A DNA stretch of 64,000 bases, taken from assembly GCA_018970145.1 (NCBI GenBank), contig JAGWWY010000001.1, positions 310,001-374,000 of the forward strand, given 5' to 3'. Shown piece after piece: positions 17,530 through 27,700 of the stretch. The notes beneath the pieces are model-generated. The model was given only the letters and a program-made list of their open reading frames with translations, searched no databases and was not told the DNA's origin. The stretch comes from Gammaproteobacteria bacterium (GTDB lineage Bacteria > Pseudomonadota > Gammaproteobacteria > Steroidobacterales > Steroidobacteraceae). How positions within the stretch are numbered: the first letter of the stretch is position 1; the number at the start of each line of letters is the position of its first letter. The position numbers and the translations under genes are program-made.

Positions 17530-18438
17530 TTAGGACAGCGTGATCGTGGTTTCGAAGACCATCGCCGCGCTACCGACGATCCACACACCTGCGAGACGAC
17601 CGTCCTCGAACTCCAACTCGACGTCGACCCGACCGGGACGATTTTGGAATTGACCTTGAGCACCTGAGAACTCGACCTTGGTGCCGTTGCGTTCGAGCAG
17701 CCCGTGGTGCAAAAGGTAGGCACCGAGCAGACCGTGTGCGTTACCGCTGACCGGATCTTCGGGAATGCCGATCGCCGGACAAAACATGCGTGAGAGCGTG
17801 AGACAGTCCGGCTGACCGGATTCTGTCGTGAATACGAAGTGCCCCGACGCTCCGAGCTGGGCCGAGAGCGTGGTCAAACGGCCAAAGTCCGGTTTCATCT
17901 GCTTCAATTGTTGACTGCCGCGCACGCCGATCAGCAGTCGATTGCCGGCCCCACCGACAATCCGCATTTCACAACGCGGATCGAGATCGGCGCTCGAAAG
18001 TGCGAGGGCATCGAGTACGGCCAGTCGCTCACGCTCATTCAGTTCGCGACCCAACGGGGGTGCCGGCTGTCGGACGGCGATACGGCGATCAGCGCCGGAG
18101 CCGCGGATTTCGACATCGACCCGACCGGCTTTGTGCTTTTGACGCACTCGTCCCGGGTGTGGCGCCGCATCACGCGAGAGCACGTAGTGCGTTGCGATGG
18201 TGGCGTGGCCGACGAACGCCGATTCCGTTCGCGGTGTGAAAAACCGGACGCGCAAATCGTGATCGTCGCCCTCGGGCGGCAACACGAAAGCAGTGTCACC
18301 GTTGTTGAGTTCACGGGCGATGGCGAGCATCTCCTCGTCGCTCAATACTTCGGCACCGAGCACCACGCCCGCGGGGTTTCCGGTGAAAAGTTGCCGCGTG
18401 AACGCGTCGACCTGAAAGACCTTGACGGTTCTCGACAT
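17530..18438 (-). CDS. PhzF-family isomerase/epimerase-like protein
   Basis: 302 residues of the PhzF family (diaminopimelate-epimerase-like double fold). VFQVDAFT and FTGNPAGVV open the N-terminal half. The catalytic-acid site reads NNGDTAFVLPP, with Asp48 where PhzF itself has Glu in NLSET; an Asp version appears typical of one PhzF-like subgroup. FVGHATIATHYVL and the C-terminal PEDPVSGNAHGLLGAYL complete the family pattern. ATG 18438 is fixed by GGAGGGGAGG just upstream. Substrate unknown; no phenazine genes are nearby. Divergent from the thiamine operon, with the two transcripts starting within about 120 bases. Confidence 0.9.
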   Translation of the reverse strand: MSRTVKVFQVDAFTRQLFTGNPAGVVLGAEVLSDEEMLAIARELNNGDTAFVLPPEGDDHDLRVRFFTPRTESAFVGHATIATHYVLSRDAAPHPGRVRQKHKAGRVDVEIRGSGADRRIAVRQPAPPLGRELNERERLAVLDALALSSADLDPRCEMRIVGGAGNRLLIGVRGSQQLKQMKPDFGRLTTLSAQLGASGHFVFTTESGQPDCLTLSRMFCPAIGIPEDPVSGNAHGLLGAYLLHHGLLERNGTKVEFSGAQGQFQNRPGRVDVELEFEDGRLAGVWIVGSAAMVFETTITLS

Positions 18439-18524
18439 GATCTGCCTCCCCTCCGGCGAGGGCCCCATTGGCTGACGCTCGGGCCGCGATTGTAGGCAAG
18501 TCGGTCGCCAACTGCACCCCGCAC

Positions 18525-18552
18525 TTGCAACCGGCTGATTTTCAAGCAAAAT
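18525..18552 (+). promoter_or_regulatory. Candidate promoter of the thiamine-uptake operon
   Basis: TTGCAA (18525-18530) and CAAAAT (18547-18552) are separated by 16 bases, a plausible sigma-70 promoter. Initiation would fall near 18559, immediately before the riboswitch, which is where an aptamer-led transcript should begin. Confidence 0.5.
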
Positions 18553-18561
18553 GGCGACTTA

Positions 18562-18647
18562 CCTTGGGGTGGCCTTCGGGCCTGAGACGTCGCATGGGGC
18601 GGCGAACCCGTTGAACCTGATCCGGTTAGTACCGGCGGAGGGAGCAG
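18562..18647 (+). promoter_or_regulatory. TPP riboswitch (THI element)
   Basis: The segment carries the hallmark THI-box blocks in order: GGGGTG (from 18566), CTGAGA (18581-18586), ACCCGTTGAACCTGATC (18606 on), then a GG-TTAGTACC-GG helix and GGAGGGA. Thiamine pyrophosphate binds this aptamer and represses downstream genes. The 3' end carries GGAGGGAG (18637-18644), which is also the ribosome site of the GTG start at 18648. No poly-T terminator follows, so control is most likely translational, by ribosome-site sequestration. Confidence 0.93.
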
Positions 18648-20708
18648 GTGTATCTAGTGCGTCTGTCGCGTTTTTTATCGGTCCAATTCGTTCTGCTTGG
18701 GTTGGCAGTCGCGCAAACCGCGGCTGCGGCCGAGCCCACGCCCGATGCAGTCCCCGTGCTTGATGAAGTCATCGTGACGGCGACCTTGCGGCCCACGCCC
18801 TCTCTCGAGCTGCCCGCGAGTGTCACCGTGCTCGAGCGCGGCACGCTTCAGCAGGCCGGTTTGCAGCATCTGCAAGACGTATTGCCTTTGGTGCCCAATC
18901 TCAACTGGGCCTCCGGCAGCTCTCGGCCTCGTTACTTTCAGCTGCGCGGTATCGGCGAGACGGACCAGTGGCAAGGGGCTCCGAATCCCTCGGTTGGATT
19001 TTTGATCGACGGGATGGATTTCTCTGGCATCGGGATGCCGGCGATGTTGCTCGATCTCGAACAGGTCGAAGTGTTGCGGGGGCCGCAAGGAACCACCTTT
19101 GGTGCGAACGCGCTGGCGGGCTTGCTGCATGCGCGTAGCCCAAAACCCAGCCGAGAGCCGCAGCAGCGTTGGGAGGCCAGTTGGGGCGAGGCGGGTGTGG
19201 CGTCGCTTGCGCTGGTTGGGGGCGGCGCATTGGGTGAGCAGTCCGCTTGGCGAATTGCCGCGCAGCGCTATCGCGCCGATGGCGCGCGCGACAACGAATT
19301 CTTGGGTCGCGATGACACCAACGGGTTATCCGAGGACAGCTTGCGTTGGCGCAGCACGCATCGCTTTTCATCGCGATGGCAGGCAGATTGGTCGCTGCTC
19401 GCCGTGGATCAGGATAATGGCTTCGATGCGTTCTCCATCGATAACTCACGACGGACTCGCTCGGATGATCCGGGGCGTGATCGCCAGCGCTCTTACGGTA
19501 TGTCGCTGCAGTTGCTGCGCGAGGGGGCGGTCGAGTTTCGCAGCGTGACCGCGCTTGTCGATGCAGACATTCTCTATTCGTTCGACGGCGACTGGGGTTT
19601 CGATCCGAATTACGACTTCACCTCGCGCTTTTTGCGCGAACGTCAAACACTCAGTCAGGACTGGCGTTGGTCATCGAACGAGGGCGGCTGGATCGTCGGC
19701 CTCTACGGTCTCGATACCCGCGAGCGTAACGACCAGCTCGATCTCTACGGCGGTGACGTCTATCGAAGCTTGAAAAGCGACTATCGAGCCCGGCACGCGG
19801 CGCTCTACGGGTCTCTGGAGCGGGCGCTGTCGAGTCGCTGGACACTCACGGTGGGCGCCCGTCTCGAGCATCGCGACGCCGATTACACCGACACCGACGG
19901 CACGGACCTCGCGCCGGGCGAGAGCATGTGGGGTGGTAATCTCTCGCTAGGCTATCGACTCGATACCCATCGACGTGTTTATGTTTCGCTCGCGCGCGGC
20001 TACAAAGCCGGAGGTTTCAATATCGGTGCCGTGATCCCGCGCGATCGTCGCGAGTTTGCGCAAGAGGGGTTGAACTCGATCGAGCTCGGCTACAAGGCGC
20101 TCGATCCAAATCGCCGATGGCGCCTCGAAGCCAATCTGTTCCTGATGCGACGCGCCGATCAGCAGGTGAGCACCTCAGCCCAACTCGATCCGGGCGATCC
20201 GCTGTCGTTCATCTACCTCACGGGCAACGCCGCGCGTGGTGAGAATGCGGGTCTCGAGGCTAGCTTCAGCCGCCGGTTGTCGACGCGTTGGCAGCTGTCG
20301 GCAGCGGTCGGTGTGTTGCGTACGCGCTTTTTGGATTACGTCACGGTCGATCGCAATCTCGCCGGTCGCGAGCAGGCGCATGCCCCCGCACGACAAGCGA
20401 CCTTGAGTGCCGAATACCGTCACGAGCAGGGTTGGTTCGCGAGGGCCGATCTGCAACGGGTTGCTGCGTTCTACTTCAGCGACAGTCACGATGAGAGATC
20501 GCGGTCTTACAGTTTGCTTAATCTTCGCGCGGGCTACGAGAGTTCACGTTGGCGGATCGATGTCTGGGCTCGCAATGCGCTCGATGACGATTATGCCCAG
20601 CGCGGTTTTTTCTTTGGTAATGAGCCGCCGGATTTTCCCAATAAGTTGTATGTGCAGTTGGCGGATCCGCGTCGCGTTGGACTCAACGTGAATTGGACGG
20701 TGCACTGA
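18648..20708 (+). CDS. TonB-dependent receptor, probable thiamine uptake
   Basis: 686-residue outer-membrane receptor directly under a TPP riboswitch, so thiamine or a derivative is the expected ligand (inference from regulation). A signal peptide ends near AAAAE; the TonB box is VLDEVIVTAT; the plug has SRPRYFQLRGIGE, VGFLIDGMDFSG and VEVLRGPQGTTFGANALAG; the barrel ends in RVGLNVNWTVH. The GTG at 18648 is chosen because its ribosome site is the last part of the aptamer; a second GTG at 18657 is possible. The next gene begins immediately after the stop. Confidence 0.92.
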   Translation: MYLVRLSRFLSVQFVLLGLAVAQTAAAAEPTPDAVPVLDEVIVTATLRPTPSLELPASVTVLERGTLQQAGLQHLQDVLPLVPNLNWASGSSRPRYFQLRGIGETDQWQGAPNPSVGFLIDGMDFSGIGMPAMLLDLEQVEVLRGPQGTTFGANALAGLLHARSPKPSREPQQRWEASWGEAGVASLALVGGGALGEQSAWRIAAQRYRADGARDNEFLGRDDTNGLSEDSLRWRSTHRFSSRWQADWSLLAVDQDNGFDAFSIDNSRRTRSDDPGRDRQRSYGMSLQLLREGAVEFRSVTALVDADILYSFDGDWGFDPNYDFTSRFLRERQTLSQDWRWSSNEGGWIVGLYGLDTRERNDQLDLYGGDVYRSLKSDYRARHAALYGSLERALSSRWTLTVGARLEHRDADYTDTDGTDLAPGESMWGGNLSLGYRLDTHRRVYVSLARGYKAGGFNIGAVIPRDRREFAQEGLNSIELGYKALDPNRRWRLEANLFLMRRADQQVSTSAQLDPGDPLSFIYLTGNAARGENAGLEASFSRRLSTRWQLSAAVGVLRTRFLDYVTVDRNLAGREQAHAPARQATLSAEYRHEQGWFARADLQRVAAFYFSDSHDERSRSYSLLNLRAGYESSRWRIDVWARNALDDDYAQRGFFFGNEPPDFPNKLYVQLADPRRVGLNVNWTVH

Positions 20709-21293
20709 GTGCAGATCTGGCTTGATCAATTTCTCGCCACCCATTGGGCCGAGCACGCGGCACTGCTGTGCGGCGTTACGTACGCCGTACTCGCCGTTAA
20801 GCGGATCCGCTGGGCTTGGGTTTTTGGCGCGGCCTCGTCGGCCGTGTTGGTGTGGTTGGCCGCCGGCGCGGCACTGCCGCTGCAGGCAGTGCTGCAGGCT
20901 GTTTATGTGTTGATGGCCATGTACGGCTTTTGGCACTGGTCGAAGGTCGCACCGGGTGAGACGGTCATCGCCGTGACGATGTGGCGTTGGCAGCGGCACC
21001 TCGTTGCGTGGGTCGTGATCGCCGCTGCGGTTTGGTTCGGTGCGCCGCTGTTGCAGCAGCATACGGCAGCGGCGTGGCCGCACTTGGATGTGCTCGTCAC
21101 GGGTCTCAGTCTGCTCGCCACTTGGATGACCGCCCGAGCGATTCTCGAGAACTGGCTTTATTGGCTGTTGGTCGACGCCTTGTCGTTTTACATGTACTCG
21201 GCGCAGGGCCTCATGTTCGTCGCGATGCTGTATTCGATTTATTTCGTGATCGCGATTTTCGGATTGCGCAGTTGGTGGCAACAGCGCACATGA
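20709..21293 (+). CDS. pnuT: PnuC-family transporter, probable thiamine transporter PnuT
   Basis: 194-residue inner-membrane protein with about seven hydrophobic helices and the PnuC-family pattern (MAMYGFWHW near 75, ENWLYWLLVDALS near 150). PnuC-type proteins are facilitated transporters for vitamins that are trapped by phosphorylation; members under TPP riboswitches are called PnuT. GTG at 20709 abuts the receptor stop, and the kinase-like gene overlaps its end by 4 bases. Outer receptor, inner carrier and trapping kinase therefore form one unit. Confidence 0.88.
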   Translation: MQIWLDQFLATHWAEHAALLCGVTYAVLAVKRIRWAWVFGAASSAVLVWLAAGAALPLQAVLQAVYVLMAMYGFWHWSKVAPGETVIAVTMWRWQRHLVAWVVIAAAVWFGAPLLQQHTAAAWPHLDVLVTGLSLLATWMTARAILENWLYWLLVDALSFYMYSAQGLMFVAMLYSIYFVIAIFGLRSWWQQRT

Positions 21294-22120
21294 GTGCGTC
21301 CAGGCGCAACTCGCTCGCCGGTAACCAGCTCACCGGCAACCAGATCGAGTTTCGGCAGATCGAGGGTCGATGCGTCGTTCGTCGGCACTGGAGCAGTGTG
21401 GCGCGGGCAGCTTGGTTGGGTGCGAGCCCGGATGCGGAATTGGCAGCACATCGCTTGGGCAGCGAAGTCGGTATCGCCCCACGGATCATCACTGTGGATT
21501 GGGTATCGCGCTGGATGGATATAGAGCAAGTCGAAGGCATACCCATCGTTTTGGACGAGCTCCTTGACTCGTCGTTGCGATCGGCGCTCGTGGCGCTGCT
21601 CGATCGCTTACGAAGCCTAGCCGCGGCGGATGTTCCGAGACTCGACCTTGCACGTCGCATCGATGAACTGCTCGATCGACTCAGTCGGGTCGACTCGACT
21701 GCGTGGCTGACGTGGCAGAGGCAGTGGCGCGCGCTTCGCGCAGATGCAGTAGAGAGCGACGCATTGCCGAGCCGATCGTGTCTCGTGCATGGTGATTTGC
21801 ATTCGGGCAACCTGTTGGGCGACGCGGATGGACGTCTGCTTTGCATCGACTGGGAGTATGCCCACAGAGGTCATCCTCTTGAGGACTTGGCGGGTTTGTT
21901 GCTCGCCTCGTCGAGATGGCAGAGCGAGTGGCAGCGCGCGCAGCGGGCGTCGGCGCCGCGTCCCGATTGGTGGCCGCAGGATGTGTTCGATGCGCTGGGT
22001 TGCCTAGGGCATGCCGAGCGGGTGCGGCGCCTCGGTTGGTGGATGGATGCGCGCCGTATTCTCGATGGGGTCTGGATGGCACTGGCGGTGCATTCTGCTG
22101 GAAACGGGCCCGACGCCTAG
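21290..22120 (+). CDS. Thiamine-kinase-like phosphotransferase (APH fold)
   Basis: 276 residues with the aminoglycoside-phosphotransferase/choline-kinase fold. LVHGDLHSGNLL is the catalytic HGDxHxxN loop and CIDWEYAHRGHPLEDLAGL holds the metal-binding DWE. The start at 21290 gives an ATGA overlap with PnuT and lies far inside a longer open frame. In a TPP-riboswitch operon with PnuT, the natural substrate is thiamine, phosphorylated to trap it after entry (as ThiK does). Sequence alone would also allow another small alcohol. Confidence 0.82.
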   Translation: MSASRRNSLAGNQLTGNQIEFRQIEGRCVVRRHWSSVARAAWLGASPDAELAAHRLGSEVGIAPRIITVDWVSRWMDIEQVEGIPIVLDELLDSSLRSALVALLDRLRSLAAADVPRLDLARRIDELLDRLSRVDSTAWLTWQRQWRALRADAVESDALPSRSCLVHGDLHSGNLLGDADGRLLCIDWEYAHRGHPLEDLAGLLLASSRWQSEWQRAQRASAPRPDWWPQDVFDALGCLGHAERVRRLGWWMDARRILDGVWMALAVHSAGNGPDA

Positions 22121-22164
22121 GCAAACTAGGCAGCTTCGTTTCAGGTTGAACACAGGATGCGCGA

Positions 22165-22479
22165 ATGCCTACTTTGAAGGTCATCGACCGTGACGGTGTG
22201 GAGCACGACGTGCCCGCCCGAGCCGGCGTTAAATTAATGGAAACACTGCGCGAACTCGACTACGGCATTTCGGCGATCTGCGGCGGTATGTGCTCCTGTG
22301 CAACCTGCCATGTCTATATCGATCCGTCGTGGGCCGCGAAGATTCCCGCGCCGATGTCGGACGAGCGTGAATTGATCGAAGAGTTGGCGCATCACCAAGC
22401 GGGCTCTCGTCTCTCGTGTCAGATCGACATGACCGAAGCGCTTGACGGCTTGCGCGTCACCATTGCGCCGGACGAGTGA
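22165..22479 (+). CDS. [2Fe-2S] ferredoxin, adrenodoxin/ISC type
   Basis: 104-residue electron carrier. Cluster cysteines follow C-x5-C-x2-C (CGGMCSCATC) with a distal Cys in SRLSCQI, the adrenodoxin/putidaredoxin/Fdx pattern; the extra Cys inside CGGMC is a known variation. An AGGAT-like site precedes the ATG. No reductase or partner cytochrome P450 is adjacent, so it may serve Fe-S assembly or an oxygenase elsewhere. It lies 44 bases after the thiamine kinase and 12 before the RraB-like gene. Confidence 0.93.
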   Translation: MPTLKVIDRDGVEHDVPARAGVKLMETLRELDYGISAICGGMCSCATCHVYIDPSWAAKIPAPMSDERELIEELAHHQAGSRLSCQIDMTEALDGLRVTIAPDE

Positions 22480-22491
22480 CGGGCACTCGCG

Positions 22492-22899
22492 GTGGATTGG
22501 TTCGTTCTGTTTCTCGTGGCGGCCGCTAGTATCGCGGTTGCGCGCATCGTCTATCAGGTACGTCGAACGGCGACGCATCGAGCAGATGATTGGGATGCCA
22601 AGCTGATCGAGCGACTTCGTCGCGGCGGGATCGATCCGTTCCAGCCTCTCTCGATCGACTTCTTCATCGCCATGCCCACGATGGAAGCGGCCGAAGCGGT
22701 GGCGGGTCAGTTGGCCGCCGATGGGTATTCCATCGAGATGCGTGAGTCGACCGAGGGTGGTGCGCACCCGGTGAGCGTTCATGCGGCCAAGGCGATGCAT
22801 CTGCATGTCCCGATAATCCGGGCGGCCTCGCAGCGTTTGCGCGAGTTAGCCGAAGCGTCGGGCGGTCGCTACGACGGTTGGGCGCCGGGCAAGGCTTAA
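22492..22899 (+). CDS. RraB-like protein with N-terminal membrane anchor
   Basis: 135 residues. A single hydrophobic helix (about 2-20, [18 protein letters not shown]) is followed by a basic stretch and then a domain resembling RraB, the ribonuclease E activity regulator: [43 protein letters not shown]. coli RraB is soluble and lacks the anchor. A membrane-tethered version could act on membrane-associated RNase E, but function is unproven. GTG at 22492 has a weak ribosome site. The stop overlaps the opposing gpmA gene by 4 bases. Confidence 0.72.
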   Translation: MDWFVLFLVAAASIAVARIVYQVRRTATHRADDWDAKLIERLRRGGIDPFQPLSIDFFIAMPTMEAAEAVAGQLAADGYSIEMRESTEGGAHPVSVHAAKAMHLHVPIIRAASQRLRELAEASGGRYDGWAPGKA

Positions 22900-23645
22900 C
22901 GTTTCTCGGTCTGACGCCGGACCGCGTCGGCGGCAGCTGCGATAGCGGCCTGATCGCCGAGATAGCGGCGACTCCGTGGCTGCAGATCGGCGTCGAGGTC
23001 ATACAGCAAAGGCACGCCGGTCGGAATGTTGAACTCGACGATGTCTTGCTCGGGTACGTCATCGAGCATTTTGACCATCGCACGCAGGCTGTTGCCGTGG
23101 GCTGTCACCAAGACGTTCTTGCCAGCGCGTAGTTGCGGCGCGATATCGCTCTCCCAGAGCGGTTTCACACGCGCCAAAGTATCTTTGAGCGACTCGGTCG
23201 CGGGCAGCAAGGCAGGATCCATCCCGGCGTAGCGACCATCGAAACGCGGATGTCTCGGGTCGTCTACCGATAGGGCGGGCGGTGGAATATCGTAGCTGCG
23301 GCGCCAGATTTTCACCTGGGCTTCGCCGTGTTCCGCTACCGTCTGCGCCTTGTTGAGGCCTTGCAAGGCACCGTAGTGACGTTCGTTCAGGCGCCAGTGG
23401 GTTTCGATCGGCACCCACATACGATCCATCTCGTCGAGCATGATCCACAGCGTGCGAATCGCACGCTTCAGAACCGAGGTGAAGGCGACCTCAACCTCGA
23501 TACCGGTCTGCTGGATTTCGCGGCCGGCGTTCGCCGCCTCGAGACGTCCCTGCGCCGAGAGGTCCACATCCGTCCAACCAGTGAACAGATTCTCCACGTT
23601 CCAGACGCTTTGACCGTGACGGACGAGGACCAGTTTTCCCGCCAT
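22896..23645 (-). CDS. gpmA: 2,3-bisphosphoglycerate-dependent phosphoglycerate mutase
   Basis: Glycolytic enzyme interconverting 3- and 2-phosphoglycerate; 249 residues, the normal GpmA length. [10 protein letters not shown] carries the phospho-accepting His, RRSYDIPPP is a GpmA signature, and [11 protein letters not shown] carries the second His. The ATG at 23645 fits family length and has GGGAG 10 bases upstream; an extended frame to 23699 would add about 18 unrelated residues. Monocistronic between convergent and divergent neighbours. Confidence 0.97.
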   Translation of the reverse strand: MAGKLVLVRHGQSVWNVENLFTGWTDVDLSAQGRLEAANAGREIQQTGIEVEVAFTSVLKRAIRTLWIMLDEMDRMWVPIETHWRLNERHYGALQGLNKAQTVAEHGEAQVKIWRRSYDIPPPALSVDDPRHPRFDGRYAGMDPALLPATESLKDTLARVKPLWESDIAPQLRAGKNVLVTAHGNSLRAMVKMLDDVPEQDIVEFNIPTGVPLLYDLDADLQPRSRRYLGDQAAIAAAADAVRRQTEKR

Positions 23646-23787
23646 TTTTACCGTGCTCCCGCGAGTTTGGGGTGAATTTGAGGGCGCAGATGCTAGCACA
23701 GGGCTCTGTTGTCCTCGTCCGCAGGCGAGGCATAGACTCGGCCCGGACGGGGATCACATCGCGACGTCAGATCGCGGGGGAGACAAC

Positions 23788-24714
23788 ATGAGCGCGAATC
23801 TCGAGCCTGCGACCTCGGGCGATGGCGGTTTGAAGAGCCTGCTTCATCGACCACCCTACATCGGCTTGGTGGCGTTTTTGATCGTCTTCGTGGTGCAGGC
23901 ACTCGGTCACACCGTGATGATCATGATGGAAGAGATCTGGCCTGGGCCCGGATACGTGTTCGAGTCCGCTTTTGCTCTCGGGGCGTTGGGAGCACTCTTG
24001 CTGTGGATCGGCATGCGCAATCCGAATGAAGTGTCGGCAACGTGGTACGGTTTTTGGGCGGGCACTTTCTTGTGGACGGGTTGGGTGGAATTCGCGTTCG
24101 TCTGGTCTGGTGAGGATCTCGGTGTTCCCGATTTGATGGATCCTTTCAAGCCCGGCGTCATTGCGACGAAAGCCGAGTATCTCGTGATGATGTCGTCGAT
24201 CGGTGTACTCGGATCGACCCTCGTCTATTTTCTCTTCAACAAAGAAACCAAGTGTAATTTTTTTATCTGGTTTCAGCGCCACTTGGGCCTGAAGACGGGC
24301 AAACCCAATCCGCACCATGAGCGCAACTTCGCAGCGATCACGGCACTCGAGACGGTTTACGTGATCTGGTTTTTTTATCTCCTCCTGCTGTTTCTGTATC
24401 ACAAAGATTTCGTGGGTGACCGCCATCCTGTGACCTATGCCGTATTTTTCTTCAATGTCATTTGGGCGGTTTATCTATTCCGTCGACTGATGTTGTTCTG
24501 GCGGGTGACGACCGCGATACGCTACGGCATTCCGACGGCGATCATCGCTTGGAACGCGGTCGAACTCGGCGGGCGCTGGCACTGGTTCACTGAGTTCTGG
24601 GAACACCCGGAGGAGTACGCTTGGCAACTGTCGGCGTTGGCCATCGGTATCGTGGCGGCAGCCTGGTTAGCGGCTCGCACGCCGATGCACACGAAGGCCA
24701 ATCGCGACAGTTGA
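23788..24714 (+). CDS. Uncharacterised multipass membrane protein
   Basis: 308 residues, family not recognised. I count about eight hydrophobic segments with many Trp and Phe residues. Several His/acid clusters lie at membrane edges: ALGHTVMIMMEE near 40, PNPHHERN near 175, LYHKDFVGDRHP near 215 and HWFTEFWEHPEE near 270. These could bind metal or a cofactor, but no catalytic motif is established. ATG 23788 is preceded by GGGGGAGA. Divergent from gpmA; its 3' end faces the glutamate dehydrogenase gene with 10 bases between. Confidence 0.6.
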   Translation: MSANLEPATSGDGGLKSLLHRPPYIGLVAFLIVFVVQALGHTVMIMMEEIWPGPGYVFESAFALGALGALLLWIGMRNPNEVSATWYGFWAGTFLWTGWVEFAFVWSGEDLGVPDLMDPFKPGVIATKAEYLVMMSSIGVLGSTLVYFLFNKETKCNFFIWFQRHLGLKTGKPNPHHERNFAAITALETVYVIWFFYLLLLFLYHKDFVGDRHPVTYAVFFFNVIWAVYLFRRLMLFWRVTTAIRYGIPTAIIAWNAVELGGRWHWFTEFWEHPEEYAWQLSALAIGIVAAAWLAARTPMHTKANRDS

Positions 24715-24724
24715 AGGGAACGGC

Positions 24725-27700
24725 TCAGTCGGTGAGGCTGCGCAAACTGTCGACGCACACCGACAAGGCGGCGAAGTCGCTCGAACCGCCTGCCGATACG
24801 TCTGCCAAAGTGCGCTCCCAGCGTGCCAGCGCCTCTGATCGACTCGCAGACCAGCGCACGTAGTCCTGTTTGGCCACTGCAGTGACGATCGCGCGGTGCA
24901 GTTTGCGCACGGCCTCGCGTAACCCGGAGCGCGCGATGGCCTGTAATGGCCCGTCCACGGCCAGGCGGTCGATTCGGGACCCCAGCCAATCGAGTTGCAG
25001 TGTCTCGCCGATTGCAAACCAGTCGGCTGCTACCGCAGGGACTGGGCGCTGCTGCAGTTTGGCGAGCTCCGCCACATCGAAAGCGGCATCGCGCGAGGTT
25101 CCGTTGGCTAGTCGACTGGCGAGCGCTGCAGGCAGACCTGCATCAAGGTAACGCTGCTCGACCGATCTGAACTCGCGCTGTAGATCACCACTGAGACTTC
25201 GTTGGAAGATGTGCTCGAAGGTGCTGACGGCTGCGCTGAGCTCGGACACGGTATCGGCCACGACCAACTCACGCTGCCGTCGCAGCAGCCACAAGGTGGC
25301 GTGACGCAAAGATCTCGCGGTGTCTGCGTATGCCTCGTATTGCGCTGCGCACGGGATACGATTGTCGAGCGCTTCTATGTTGCTCCAGATGTCGCGCGCC
25401 TGCAGCAACTCACGCGCAATACTGTAGGCGCGAGCGACGTCTGCTGCGGAGGCACCGGTTTCCTCGCAGGCGCGCATCACGAAGCTCGGTCCCATGCGGT
25501 TGACCAAACTATTGGTCACGGCGGTGGTGACGATCTCTCGTCGGAGTTGGTGGTAGCGAACGTCCTTGCCAAAGCGCTGCGTCACGGCAGACGGGAAGTA
25601 TCGCTCGACCTCCCGGGCGAAATAGCTGTCGTCCGGCAAATTGGTGTCGATCAATTGACGATAAAGCGAGATTTTTGAGTAGGCGAGCACGACGGCCAAT
25701 TCAGGGCGCGTCAGACCGAGTCCTTGTTTGCGACGCGCCGCGAGGGCCTCGTCGTTCGGCAGATTCTCGACTTGGCGATCCAACTCGCCTTTGCGCTCGA
25801 GATGTTTGATCAGACTCTGCAATTCCGGCAGACGCGCGACCGATTGCAACTCGAGCGTCGAGAGGGCTTGGCTTTGCAAGTAGTTGTTGCGAAGCACGAG
25901 CTTTGCAACCTCGCCAGTCAGGCGCGCGAGCAGCCGATCGCGCTCCGCTCGACGCAAGCCGCCGCGTGATTCGATGGCCGAGGTCAAAATCTTCAGGTTG
26001 ACTTCGACGTCGGAGGTGTTGACGCCTGCCGAGTTGTCTATGAAGTCGGTGTTGATACGTCCACCACGCAGGGCGTATTCGACGCGACCGCGTTGGGTAC
26101 AGCCGAGATTCCCGCCCTCACCGACGACCTTCGCGCGCAAATCGCAGCCATCGACACGCACGGCATCATTACTGCGATCGCCGGCCGCGGATTGCGCTTC
26201 GTCACTCGCTTTGACGTAGGTGCCGATACCGCCGTTCCAAAGTAGATCAACCGGCATGCGCAGAATGGCGCGAATCACCTCGTTAGGAGTGGCGGCAGTG
26301 GCGTCGATGCCGAGCAGGGCACGAGCCTCGGCGCTGAGTGCAATGGCCTTGGCGCTACGCTCGTAGATGCCACCGCCCTTGGAAATGAAACGAGCGTTGT
26401 AGTCCGTCCATGCGGAGCGCGGCAGCGCGAACAGGCGCGCTCGCTCGGCGAAGCTTGTGCGCGTGTCAGGGGTGGGATCAATGAAAATGTGTTGATGATT
26501 GAAGGCGGCCACGAGTTTGATCTGCTTCGATAGCAGCATGCCGTTACCGAAGACGTCGCCGGACATATCGCCGATCCCGGCAACCGTGAAGGGCTCGTGT
26601 TGAATGTCTCGGCCTTGCTCGCGGAAGTGTCGCTTGACGCATTCCCAAGCACCGCGTGCCGTGATGCCCATTTTCTTGTGGTCGTAGCCAGCCGACCCAC
26701 CGGAGGCGAAGGCGTCGCCGAGCCAAAAGCCGCGCTCGACCGCAATCGCATTGGCAATATCCGAGAAGGTTGCCGTACCTTTGTCGGCCGCGACGACGAG
26801 ATAGGGATCGTCGCCGTCGCGACGATGCAGACTCGGCGGTGGTGCGATGCGCCCGGTGACGATGTTGTCCGTGAGATCCAGCAGGGCGTTGATGTATTGA
26901 CGGTACGCCGCGACACCCTCAGCCTGGATGGCATCGCGTGGCCCGCTCGGCAACTGCCGGGCAACGAAGCCGCCTTTGGCGCCGACCGGAACGATGACCG
27001 TGTTCTTGACGTTCTGCGCCTTCATCAACCCGAGCACTTCCGTGCGGAAGTCTTCGCGGCGGTCCGACCAACGCAGCCCGCCGCGAGCGACGTCACCCAT
27101 GCGCAGGTGCACACCCTCCACGCGCGGACCAAGCACGTAGATCTCGTATCTTGGACGCGGCAGCGGCAATTCGGGGATCGCCTTTGGATCGAGCTTGATG
27201 GCCAGCACCGGACGATGACTGCCGTCCGGTTCTCGTTGGAAGAAATTGCAACGCAGGACGGCGAGGATGACTGCTTGGAATCGTCGCAGGATACGATCCT
27301 CGTCCGCATTCACGATGCCATCGAGTTGCTTCGCGAGACGAGTGAGAAGCGATGCTTCGATTTTTTCGCGTGTCGATGCGCGCAGTTTCGGGTCGTGACG
27401 CGCTGCGAAGAGTTGGAACAAGTCGTTCGCAACAGCTGCGTTCGACTCCACTGTGCGCTCCATATAACGCTGACTGAAGGGGATACCCGCTTGCAGCAGG
27501 TAGCGACAGCAGGCGCGCAGTACATTGATTTGGTGGATATCCAGTGGAGTCGCGAGCAACAGACGGTTGAAGCCGTCGTTGTCGATCAAACCATCGCGAA
27601 CGCACTGTAAGCCCGCCAGGAGTCGATTGCCGTCAACGTCGACTCGGAACTCGGCGTCAGGTCTCAGCTCGATCTCGAAGTCCTGGATGGCGTTTTTCTG

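Noticed and set aside
18551-18763. Small plus-strand open frame starting at ATG 18551 across the TPP riboswitch
   Set aside because: Explained by the conserved aptamer; starts in the likely promoter and has no ribosome site.
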